The notes under the pieces: generated by a model | What the model was told of the DNA's origin: nothing | Database searches by the model: none | What the model saw: only the letters and a program-made list of their open reading frames with translations | Made by a program: the position numbers and the translations under genes | Shown: positions 1-6,273 of the stretch, in pieces | Layout: each line of letters begins with the position of its first letter | How positions within the stretch are numbered: position 1 is the stretch's first letter | Origin: Flavobacteriaceae bacterium | GTDB taxonomy: Bacteria; Bacteroidota; Bacteroidia; Flavobacteriales; Weeksellaceae | DNA: 8,936 nt | Reading direction: 5' to 3' | NCBI GenBank assembly: GCA_031289875.1 | Contig: JAITOO010000021.1 | Coordinates: 1 to 8,936 of the forward strand

Positions 1-793
1 GTTCCGTTGTACGTAGTTTGCACTCCGACAGGGATTTGAGCTTCGTAGGAGTTGAGGGTATTGATTGCCAAGTTTCTCTTAGTTCCGGCGTTGTCCGGTT
101 TCACGGTGTAAAGCTGTACATAGTCGTTAGCTCCCGTTGAGAGGAAAGACAGGTCGTTAGATCCGACCGTGCTTTTTCCCTTGTCCGATTTTTTAAGAAG
201 GGTATAAGCAGAGCCTGTGCTGTTAGTTGCCGTAATAGTAAGTTTTTCGGAAGCTGCCGCTAAGGATTTCACCGCTTTTTTAGCGAGGCTTGCAGGAGCT
301 GAAGCTAAGAAGGGGCTGAAAGATAACACCCCGCCTTCGTCTTTTTCTACTATAAAGCCTCTCCAAGCGGCAATTTCCTCTCCATCTCCATCATGCACCT
401 CATATTTAGCATTAGCACCAGAACCTGTCCAAATAAAATAACCTGATTTAATTACGTTTAGATTGTTCACCACTGCCAAAGTTCCAAAATCTATACCGTT
501 CGTAGAAGGATTTCCCACAAGAGTAAACGGATGGGTTATCGTTTTTGAAACCAAAGCTACATCGGCAAGCAAATAGCCTGAGAAAGTTATATTAGGAGGA
601 GTATCTCCTCCTGACTTTACTTGGTATAAAAAGGCATTGCCTGCGGCAAGAGAGTTTGTTGAAGCAGTTAGATTAGCTCAAGAAGTGCTGTCCGGTGATA
701 ATTGTTTCAAAGCAACAGGTGCGGTAGAACCTAAAACAAATTTTGACAAAGGAACAGTCTCAAACGGTGTTGCCGTCAATAACCATTTTTCTA
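1..793 (-). pseudogene. 5'-truncated remnant of a T9SS-type surface protein (C-terminal half)
   Basis: Read on the minus strand, this stretch encodes about 260 residues in one frame with a single interruption, a TGA at 680-678. From 677 to the left edge the frame is open, but it contains no ATG, no signal peptide and no promoter. The start is therefore missing, and the natural end lies outside the window. The translation has the pattern found ahead of the sorting domain in Bacteroidetes T9SS surface proteins: a W-L-x-x-x-x-P opening (EKWLLTATPF), a GNAFLYQV/FSGYL strand pair, LVGNPSTNGIDFG, GYFIWTG, an AAWRGFIVEKD block (usually APGQGFFV) and SFSPFL, then beta-rich repeats ending near SYEAQIPVGV. 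The homology appears to begin around VVEKW at 793, exactly where the next gene stops. The context of the stop (STS-stop-ANL) suggests TGG changed to TGA. Decay is the simplest reading. A silent donor cassette for a homologous gene beyond the left edge is possible but unsupported. Confidence 0.72.
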
Positions 794-1351
794 CTACCGG
801 AGTGAGACGTTGAATTGGAACGGTATGTTGAAAGTGGCAACGTAGCTATCGTTCTCGTTTAACCGATAAGTTCCTAATGGACTTTCTACACTAGCATTTA
901 AATGAATTTTATAGATTGTCCAAGGGTGAAGATCTTTTATTTCGGTGAAATCAATCGTTAAACCGGAAATAGAAACATGGTAATCATTACCGGCACCAAC
1001 AATCTTCCAATTTATAGAAATAGCATCAGCCGACACCGGATGGTTGTTTTTATCATAGATGTGATAAGACAATGTTCCCGTAGTGCCTAATTCGCCTTCT
1101 TTTTCATTGCCTTTCGCGTTCAAAATATTAAATTCCAAATCTGTCAAAAACAATGAAGAGACAGTTCCAAAATCGTGAGAATGAAAAGCAGTACTACCAG
1201 ACGGTACATCTCCGAAATAATAAGGTTTAGCAATACCATCTACGGAAATAGTAACGGAACCATTCCGTTGCGCATACATATTCTGAGAAAAGAGCAATAA
1301 AACTCCTGTCAGAACTAAATTTTTAAAAACTTGAATAAATTGTTTCATCAT
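794..1351 (-). CDS. Small secreted beta-rich protein of unknown function
   Basis: I do not recognise this 185-residue protein. It begins with a clear signal peptide: MMKQF..., a hydrophobic stretch of about 13 residues (LVLTGVLLLF), then a probable cleavage site at MYAQ/RNG. The mature part is about 155 residues rich in alternating strand-like segments (SVTISVDG, TGTLSYHIYD, ISINWKIV, YHVSISGLTIDF, TYRLNEND, FNIPFQFNVSLR). It has no cysteine, so a single beta-sandwich fold is plausible. No T9SS sorting domain or lipobox is visible, so a periplasmic or Sec-secreted location is inferred. The start is ATG at 1351; ATG at 1348 is an alternative, and an upstream in-frame TTG at 1357 is less likely. 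Two consecutive TAG codons end the frame. It directly abuts the surface-protein remnant downstream, and a good Bacteroidetes promoter lies 50-80 bases upstream. Confidence 0.75.
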   Translation of the reverse strand: MMKQFIQVFKNLVLTGVLLLFSQNMYAQRNGSVTISVDGIAKPYYFGDVPSGSTAFHSHDFGTVSSLFLTDLEFNILNAKGNEKEGELGTTGTLSYHIYDKNNHPVSADAISINWKIVGAGNDYHVSISGLTIDFTEIKDLHPWTIYKIHLNASVESPLGTYRLNENDSYVATFNIPFQFNVSLR

Positions 1352-1404
1352 GTTCAACTTAAATTAGCGTCATATTATAAAATAACTGTATTTTTTTCAA
1401 GCAG

Positions 1405-1434
1405 CAAATGTACTCAAAAAATGAAACAAACAAA
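1405..1434 (-). promoter_or_regulatory. Bacteroidetes promoter for the secreted-protein gene
   Basis: On the minus strand, TTTG (1434-1431) is followed after 18 bases by TACATTTG (1412-1405). This matches the Bacteroidetes primary sigma factor pattern TTTG-N17-23-TAnnTTTG. Transcription would start near 1399, giving a leader of about 48 bases before the ATG at 1351. Confidence 0.6.
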
Positions 1435-1588
1435 CATTATTTTGCTTATTTTTATCAAAAACAGACAGTATTTATCAAAATCTCTACAGAAAAAGACATT
1501 GAGAGGCGTACTATTGTCATTTTAAGTTCGTGAATGATGATAACCCAATATGTCATGTTACTGAGTAGCTTACGCCGCAGGTGTTTAT

Positions 1589-1685
1589 GTCTGAACCAAG
1601 ATTTTCACAAGATTTACAAGATTGCCAAGATTTTAAAAATCAACAAAATAATCCTGCAAAACTTAATAAAATCAAGGTTCAAGAC
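1589..1685. repeat. 97-bp imperfect palindrome with four CAAGATT heptamers
   Basis: The left end begins GTCTGAACCAAGATTTT. The reverse complement of the right end begins GTCTTGAACCTTGATTTT, and matching continues with small indels to a GATTTTAAAAATC centre near 1635. The left arm also contains four direct CAAGATT copies at 1597, 1608, 1617 and 1626, spaced 11, 9 and 9 bases apart. Either strand's transcript could fold into a long hairpin. AAGATTTACAAGATT-type palindromes look like dispersed intergenic repeats of Bacteroidetes, but that identity comes from memory and would need a genome search. It has no flanking target duplication or transposase that I can see. Confidence 0.65.
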
Positions 1686-1777
1686 AATGCGGGCGTCCCT
1701 CGCGGTTGCCCTACAAATCGACAATTTGGAATGCAACTTTTTTTACGGAACTTTCAAAATAATATCCGAAAATCTCG

Positions 1778-1785
1778 TATTTTTG
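1778..1785 (+). promoter_or_regulatory. Probable lysC promoter (-7 element)
   Basis: TATTTTTG matches the TAnnTTTG consensus and lies 28 bases before the lysC ATG, predicting a leader of about 21 nt. No clean TTTG is found at the -33 position; the nearest is TTTC at 1752-1755, 22 bases upstream. The leader is too short for a lysine riboswitch or attenuator. Confidence 0.4.
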
Positions 1786-1813
1786 CCGGAAATTTAATAT
1801 ATAATAATTTATT

Positions 1814-3133
1814 ATGTTAGTATTAAAATTTGGAGGAACAAGCGTGGGAAGCGCTGAACGCATCAAAAATCTGGCAAAACTCACCCACGGCAACGAACCT
1901 AAAATCGTGGTACTTTCCGCCATGAGCGGCACAACCAACGCACTGGTCAATATTTCGCAAACCTTGTACGAACAAAACAGCACAAAGGCTTCAGAGTTAA
2001 TTGACGCTCTCGAAAACAAATACAAAATCGAAATACAAGACCTGTATCAAAATCCGACAATTTTGGAAAAAGGCAAAGAACTGATTAATTATCATTTCCA
2101 TCACATCAGGTCTTTCGTCGATTTTCCGCTTTTTACTTCCAAAGAAGAAAAAATCATCTTGGCGCAAGGCGAACTGCTCAGCACTGCCATGTTTCACTAT
2201 TATTTGAGCGAAATAGGAGAAAAATCCATTCTGCTGCCCGCTTTGAACTTCATGCGGACGAACAAGGACGGCGAACCCGACCTTGCCTACATTGAAGAAA
2301 ACATCAAGAAAGAACTGTACAAATATCCTGACTCCAAACTCTTTATCACTCAGGGTTTTATCTGCCGGAATGTAAATGGAGACATCGACAACCTGCAACG
2401 CGGCGGCAGCGATTACACCGCCTGCATACTCGGTGCAATGATAGACGCACAGGAAATTCAAATCTGGACGGACATTGACGGAATGCACAACAACGACCCT
2501 CGATTTGTAGATAAAACGTATCCTATCAGTCATTTAAGCTTTGATGAAGCGGCGGAACTCGCCTATTTCGGAGCGAAAATCCTTCACCCTACCTGCATTT
2601 TGCCGGCACAGAAGCGGAACGTTCCCGTATTGCTGAAAAACACCATGAAACCCGAAGCGCATGGAACAGTGATTTCCAACATTGAGCCGCCGGAGGGAAT
2701 CCGAGCTGTTGCCGCCAAAGACGGAATCTACGCCGTTACGGTCAAAAGCGAAAGAATGCTTTTGGCTTACGGTTTTTTGAAAACTATCTTTGAAATTTTT
2801 GAGAAGTACAAAACGCCTATAGACATGATTACCACTTCGGAAGTAGCTGTTTCTCTGACAATTGACAATCCTGTTTATTTGGAGAGAATTGTTGATGAAC
2901 TGAAAGAAATTGCACAGGTGGAAGTGATGAAAGACCAAACGATTGTGGCGATTGTGGGCAACATGTCTCGAAGCGAAACAGGCTACGGAGCAAAAATCAT
3001 GGGAGCTTTTAAAGATATTCCGCTTCACATGATTTCTTACGGAGGCAGCGAACACAATATTTCCGTTGTGATAGATAGCCGTTACAAGAAAAAAGCCCTG
3101 CAAGCGATGAACAAAAATTTGTTTGGATATTAA
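1814..3133 (+). CDS. lysC: Aspartate kinase, monofunctional, LysC type
   Basis: Catalyses ATP-dependent phosphorylation of L-aspartate, the first committed step towards lysine (and diaminopimelate), threonine and methionine, in the cytoplasm. The 439-residue length fits monofunctional aspartokinases and there is no homoserine dehydrogenase domain. The amino acid kinase domain covers about residues 1-285: KFGGTSVG (5-12), LSAMSGTTNAL (34-44), LQRGGSDYTA (194-203), WTDIDGMHNNDPR (218-230) and FGAKILHP (252-259). Two ACT domains follow (about 305-365 and 375-435). The segment ITTSEVAVSLTI (339-350) closely resembles the lysine-binding ACT segment of E. coli LysC, so lysine feedback inhibition is likely. 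The ATG at 1814 places KFGGTS at the usual position. The gene stands alone between two long intergenic regions and its neighbours give no pathway partner. Codon use and base composition look normal. Confidence 0.96.
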   Translation: MLVLKFGGTSVGSAERIKNLAKLTHGNEPKIVVLSAMSGTTNALVNISQTLYEQNSTKASELIDALENKYKIEIQDLYQNPTILEKGKELINYHFHHIRSFVDFPLFTSKEEKIILAQGELLSTAMFHYYLSEIGEKSILLPALNFMRTNKDGEPDLAYIEENIKKELYKYPDSKLFITQGFICRNVNGDIDNLQRGGSDYTACILGAMIDAQEIQIWTDIDGMHNNDPRFVDKTYPISHLSFDEAAELAYFGAKILHPTCILPAQKRNVPVLLKNTMKPEAHGTVISNIEPPEGIRAVAAKDGIYAVTVKSERMLLAYGFLKTIFEIFEKYKTPIDMITTSEVAVSLTIDNPVYLERIVDELKEIAQVEVMKDQTIVAIVGNMSRSETGYGAKIMGAFKDIPLHMISYGGSEHNISVVIDSRYKKKALQAMNKNLFGY

Positions 3134-3178
3134 TCTGCCTTAACTTTTTTTATTTTTAACAAAAAAAAATCTTTTTCC

Positions 3179-3209
3179 TTTGGAGAAATAAAAAAGAATT
3201 GTACATTTG
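3179..3209 (+). promoter_or_regulatory. Consensus Bacteroidetes promoter with no gene downstream
   Basis: TTTG (3179-3182), a 19-base spacer, then TACATTTG (3202-3209) match both boxes of the Bacteroidetes primary sigma factor promoter exactly. It points away from the end of lysC, with predicted initiation near 3216. No plausible protein gene follows before the terminator at 3539. Confidence 0.65.
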
Positions 3210-3215
3210 CAACAT

Positions 3216-3574
3216 CAAAACTAAAGCAAGAGAAATTTTGCACGGTTTTGGATAATTAAACACTAAAACTTTTGATTTTTCGCTCCGAAGAATTGTAGTA
3301 AGTTTTTTCATTGAAATCCGAATAAAATTTTTTTTAAGAAATAAAATATTTTTTCATCATCAAAAAAATGATAAAAATAGTATTTTATTTTTTTAGAAAC
3401 GAAAATTATTTTTTACCTTTACGCTGGAAATTAGCATAATCATTTTTAAACGTTTATGACTAAATTAATTGAGTAAAAATATTTTTATTCATGTCTATTT
3501 GAAACATTTTTTCATATTTTTCATATATTTAAAGTTGAACAGATTGCCAGACGGGCAATCTGTCTTCTTTTTTT
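3216..3574 (+). ncRNA. Candidate non-coding RNA of unknown family
   Basis: This is inferred only from its boundaries: a consensus promoter that would initiate near 3216 and a strong intrinsic terminator ending near 3574. The interval is about 360 nt, roughly 20% GC, and lacks a credible reading frame. It does not show conserved elements of 6S RNA, tmRNA, RNase P RNA or SRP RNA that I can recognise. A weaker internal -7-like element (TACCTTTA, 3414-3421) could instead give an RNA of about 150 nt. The 3' end is about 80 bases from the convergent dpp5 stop, so read-through would be antisense to dpp5. It could also be a decayed gene that kept only its signals. Confidence 0.3.
3539..3574 (+). terminator. 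Intrinsic terminator, 10-bp perfect stem
   Basis: ACAGATTGCC (3539-3548) pairs perfectly with GGCAATCTGT (3554-3563) around the loop AGACG. It is followed by CTTC and seven T (3568-3574) on the plus strand. The minus-strand flank (TTCAACTTTAAA) is a poorer U-tract, so termination of dpp5 from the opposite side is possible but weaker. lysC stops 405 bases upstream, so the signal more likely serves the transcript starting near 3216. Confidence 0.8.
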
Positions 3575-3653
3575 GTAGGGAGGAGTTTTGCTATCCCTGA
3601 ATTGCGCTTAGCTTACTCGAAATTACTCAACAATTCATTATATACAATCATAA

Positions 3654-5618
3654 TTACAACGTTTCTTTCAGCCATTTAAAAAATTCTTTCTGCCAGAGGA
3701 GACTGTTTTGCGCCTGCTGTACCCAGTGGCTTTCATCGGGGAAGAATAGCAGACGGCTTTTGATTCCGCGCAACTGCGCTGCCTGAAAGGCTTCCAGACC
3801 CTGAGTATAAGGTACTCGAAAGTCGTTTCCTCCCTCAATAATCATAATCGGAGTGTCCCATTGGGCAACCGAATTAATCGGATTAAAAGTGCTATAAGCC
3901 TTTGGCTGAGGAACTTCCCAATAAGCGCCTCCAATGTCATAATTCGGAAAAAACACCTCTTCGGTTGAGCCGTACATGGATTCCAAATCGAAAACGCCGC
4001 AATGCGCAATGAAAGTCTTGAAGCGGTGATTGTGGATTCCTGCCAAATAATAAACAGAATAGCCGCCGTAACTGGCGCCCACGGCTCCCAGTCTGTCTTT
4101 GTCCACATAAGGCTCTTTGGCAACCTCGTCAATGGCAGAAAGGTAGTCCCGCATCGCCTGTCCGCCCCAGTCGCCCGAAATTTCTTCGTTCCACTTCACG
4201 CCAAAAGACGGCAGTCCGCGACGGTTGGGAGCGACAATGATATAATCGTTTGCCGCCATAATCTGGAAATTCCAGCGGAAGCTGTAAAATTGTGAAACCG
4301 CGCTTTGGGGACCTCCCTGACAGTACAAAAGTGTCGGATATTTTTTGTTTTTGTCAAAGTTTGGAGGGAAAATGACCCAAACGAGCATTTTTTTGCCGTC
4401 AGTGGTGGTTATCAGGCGTTCCTCCACATCTCCCATATTGATTTTGCTGTATGCCTCGTCGTTCACGGTTGTGAGTTTCGTTTGCCTGCCTGTTTTAATA
4501 TCGACCTTGTAAATTTCGGAAGCGTGATTGATGTCTTCTCGACCGCCGACCAAATAATCGCCGACTTGGTAAATGCTCGTGTAGTCGTGCTGACCAAGAG
4601 TGATTTGACGAATTTTTCTCGTCTTGACATCTAACTCAAAAAACTGTTCCGTAGCGTTGATTCCTGCAATAAAAAAGATTTTTTTGCTGTCTTTGCTCCA
4701 AATGAAAGTCTCGACGGTATTGTCCCAATCGGCAGTCAGGTTTTCGGTTTTTTTGGTTATAAAATCGTAAATTTTGATGTCGTTTTTATCGGCTTCGTAG
4801 CCGTCGGTTTTCATGGAAAGCCACGCCAAATTTTTGCCGTCGGGACTGAAAAGCGGGGCAGTATCATAGCCCTTGTTGTCGGGCGTGAGATTTGTGGTTT
4901 TCTTTGAAGCGAGGTCGTAAAGGTAGATGTCTGTATTGGTAGAAATTGCGTCAGATGTTCCGAACAATTTTTTGGATTGATAAACGAGAAATTTCCCGTC
5001 GGGAGAAAAGGAACAGGTTTTGGAATTGAATTTTTCGTCTTTGTTGATATCCTCAGCGTTTTCAAGCGAAGTTCCAACAAAAATATGATTGAATTTTCCG
5101 TCCGACCACGAATCCCAATGGCGGTACATCAAATGGTCATAGACTTTGGCGTTAGATTTTTCCAAATCGGTATGCACGTCTGTTCCCAGCACTTTTTCTT
5201 CCTTGATTTTACGAGAAAATGCCGTGAATTTTTTGTCTTTAGAAAAGACGATGCCTTCGCGTTCTGCACCGTCGGAAGGGAGTTCCTTTGTTTCTTTCAA
5301 TTTCAAATCGTAACTGAAAAATTTATCGCCTTTGGAAAAAATCAAGAGGTTTTCTTCTTGAAAATAAACGGCTGAATTTTTTTCTTTTTCATCTGTAATT
5401 TGTTGTTTTTCACCATCTAAGGAGAGCGAGTAGAGATTCCGCGAACTTGTATTTTCTTTCACATCGAAATACTGCACGCCGTAAATGATTTTGCCGCCGT
5501 TGCTCACTTGGTCGATGGATACTCTGCCTAAACTCCAAAGCGTTTCGGGCGTGAGGTTTTGTTTTTGTGCCATAATTAAACTTGCTATTAAAACTGTCAA
5601 ACAGGTTAATTTTTTCAT
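3654..5618 (-). CDS. dpp5: Dipeptidyl-peptidase 5-like S9 serine exopeptidase, exported
   Basis: A 654-residue exported S9 prolyl-oligopeptidase-family enzyme that should remove dipeptides from peptide N-termini in the periplasm, feeding amino acid uptake. The start is ATG at 5618, which gives the signal peptide MKKLTCLTVLIASLIMAQ with cleavage after AQ; the in-frame extension to 5735 overlaps the next gene and hides the signal. Residues about 25-395 form a beta-propeller with TolB/DPP-like blades (FSPDGKFLVYQSK, FSPDGKNLAWLSM, WSKDSKKIFFIAG). The alpha/beta-hydrolase domain follows: CQGGPQS, APNRRGLPSFG, ISGDWGGQAM. The triad is Ser about 516 (GASYGGYS), Asp about 599 (GGNDFRVP) and His about 631 (DESHWV). 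The block GGPQS...RWNFQIMAANDYIIVAPNRRG is the pattern I know from Porphyromonas DPP5. The broader S9C acylaminoacyl-peptidase group is the alternative. Monocistronic by its own promoter and the upstream terminator. Confidence 0.9.
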   Translation of the reverse strand: MKKLTCLTVLIASLIMAQKQNLTPETLWSLGRVSIDQVSNGGKIIYGVQYFDVKENTSSRNLYSLSLDGEKQQITDEKEKNSAVYFQEENLLIFSKGDKFFSYDLKLKETKELPSDGAEREGIVFSKDKKFTAFSRKIKEEKVLGTDVHTDLEKSNAKVYDHLMYRHWDSWSDGKFNHIFVGTSLENAEDINKDEKFNSKTCSFSPDGKFLVYQSKKLFGTSDAISTNTDIYLYDLASKKTTNLTPDNKGYDTAPLFSPDGKNLAWLSMKTDGYEADKNDIKIYDFITKKTENLTADWDNTVETFIWSKDSKKIFFIAGINATEQFFELDVKTRKIRQITLGQHDYTSIYQVGDYLVGGREDINHASEIYKVDIKTGRQTKLTTVNDEAYSKINMGDVEERLITTTDGKKMLVWVIFPPNFDKNKKYPTLLYCQGGPQSAVSQFYSFRWNFQIMAANDYIIVAPNRRGLPSFGVKWNEEISGDWGGQAMRDYLSAIDEVAKEPYVDKDRLGAVGASYGGYSVYYLAGIHNHRFKTFIAHCGVFDLESMYGSTEEVFFPNYDIGGAYWEVPQPKAYSTFNPINSVAQWDTPIMIIEGGNDFRVPYTQGLEAFQAAQLRGIKSRLLFFPDESHWVQQAQNSLLWQKEFFKWLKETL

Positions 5619-5651
5619 CAGTTTTGAGGTTAAATGAATACAAAATGACCC

Positions 5652-5677
5652 CAAATGTAAGATTTTACGGAGAAAAA
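5652..5677 (-). promoter_or_regulatory. dpp5 promoter, -33 box overlapping a terminator U-tract
   Basis: On the minus strand TACATTTG (5659-5652) matches the -7 consensus and lies 34 bases before the dpp5 ATG, predicting a leader of about 27 nt. The -33 position is occupied by a T-run (minus-strand reading of 5673-5678) rather than TTTG. That run is also the U-tract of the terminator of the upstream operon. Confidence 0.5.
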
Positions 5678-5702
5678 ACCTGTAAAAAACAGGATTTTTT
5701 TT
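5673..5702 (-). terminator. Intrinsic terminator of the five-gene operon
   Basis: On the minus strand CCTGT (5693-5689) pairs with ACAGG (5683-5679) around five T, followed by six T (5678-5673). It lies 35 bases after the stop of the last operon gene. The A-run upstream and T-run downstream extend the stem, and the plus strand also has a T-tract (5695-5702), so it could work in both directions. Confidence 0.7.
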
Positions 5703-5727
5703 GTAAAAGCAGAAGATATTAATTTTT

Positions 5728-6273
5728 CTATCCACTCATTTTACTGAACCATTCCCACAACACGATTCCTGCGCAGACACTGATATTCAGCGAGTGTTTC
5801 GTCCCCGACTGGGGAATTTCCACAAAAACGTCAATTTTGGACAAAATTTCTTCGCTGATGCCTTCGACTTCATTCCCGAAAATCAGGGCATATTTTTGTT
5901 CAGGAAAGACTTGATAATTTTCGAGCATAACGCTGTTTGTAACTTGCTCTATTCCAATGATTACATAATTCTCTTCTTTCAATTTGTCAATCGTTTCGAA
6001 AATGGACGGCGCATATTCCCAATTCACGCTTTCCGTTGCTCCCAGCGCTGTTTTCTGAATTTCTCGATGGGGCGGGCGGGGCGTGATGCCGCAAAGGTAA
6101 ATTTTCTGTATGGAAAAAGCGTCGGAGGTGCGAAATACCGAACCGACATTGTGCATGGAGCGCACATTGTCCAGCAGCACAACCACAGGAATTTTCATAC
6201 TTCCTTTAAATTCCTCTACGGATTTTCGGCGCAGGGCTTCTAATTTGAGTTTTTGATGTTTTGGGGAGGGCAT
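5728..6273 (-). CDS. TrmH/SpoU-family RNA 2'-O-methyltransferase
   Basis: A 181-residue SPOUT-class enzyme that should transfer methyl from SAM to a ribose 2'-OH in tRNA or rRNA. All three SpoU motifs are present: motif 1 around residues 36-50 (NVRSMHNVGSVFRTS, with the catalytic-type Asn and Arg), motif 2 at 130-140 (LIFGNEVEGIS) and motif 3 at 154-172 (PQSGTKHSLNISVCAGIVLWE). These form the trefoil-knot SAM pocket and dimer interface. It lacks the N-terminal L30e-like domain of RlmB/TsnR types, so it is a minimal enzyme closer in size to TrmL; I cannot name the target nucleotide. The ATG at 6273 lies inside the 3' end of the upstream gene (34-base overlap), so translation is probably coupled. 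It is the last gene of the operon and is followed by an intrinsic terminator. Confidence 0.9.
   Translation of the reverse strand: MPSPKHQKLKLEALRRKSVEEFKGSMKIPVVVLLDNVRSMHNVGSVFRTSDAFSIQKIYLCGITPRPPHREIQKTALGATESVNWEYAPSIFETIDKLKEENYVIIGIEQVTNSVMLENYQVFPEQKYALIFGNEVEGISEEILSKIDVFVEIPQSGTKHSLNISVCAGIVLWEWFSKMSG

Larger units (their letters stand above)
1352..1813. other. Divergent intergenic region between the secreted-protein gene and lysC
   Basis: This stretch separates divergently transcribed genes. It holds the minus-strand promoter near 1405-1434, an imperfect palindrome at 1589-1685, a short GC-rich patch just after it (about 1688-1711), and a probable lysC -7 element at 1778-1785. The open frames in it look spurious because they run through the palindrome and show no start signal or protein family. 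I see no RNA gene. Confidence 0.6.
3134..3653. other. AT-rich 520-bp gap with an orphan promoter and terminator
   Basis: This is the longest gene-free stretch in the window. Positions 3241-3540 contain only about 60 G+C in 300 bases (20%), counted by hand. It holds a plus-strand promoter (3179-3209), an intrinsic terminator (3539-3574) and an A/T-rich imperfect stem around 3349-3380. No frame codes for more than about two dozen residues. tRNA, tmRNA and RNase P signatures are absent. The last 80 bases before 3653 contain the 3' flank of dpp5 and a weak AGGGA/TCCCT pair (3577-3598). Confidence 0.6.

Noticed and set aside
217..441. A 74-codon plus-strand frame
   Set aside because: It starts with GTG and is the antisense shadow of the surface-protein remnant, whose minus-strand frame has recognisable motifs.
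1792..1813. Lysine riboswitch or leader peptide controlling lysC
   Set aside because: The predicted leader is only about 21 nt and contains no lysine-rich frame or structured aptamer.
1534..1820. Two overlapping plus-strand frames of 79 and 87 codons before lysC
   Set aside because: They are translations of the palindrome and its flank, with non-protein-like composition and no family; one runs past the lysC start.
3368..3439. A 23-codon open frame (ATG to TAA) inside the AT-rich gap
   Set aside because: It is too short, has skewed composition from the T/A-rich DNA, has no start signal, and matches nothing I know. A still shorter 6-codon frame at 3456-3476 is rejected for the same reasons.
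3575..3653. Possible tRNA or insertion-sequence end next to the terminator
   Set aside because: No cloverleaf, no CCA end and no terminal inverted repeat with a matching partner could be found; only a weak 5-bp AGGGA/TCCCT pair is present.
5619..5735. N-terminal extension of dpp5 to a GTG at 5735
   Set aside because: It would overlap the end of the TrmH-family gene, run through a terminator and the predicted promoter, and bury the obvious signal peptide that begins at 5618.
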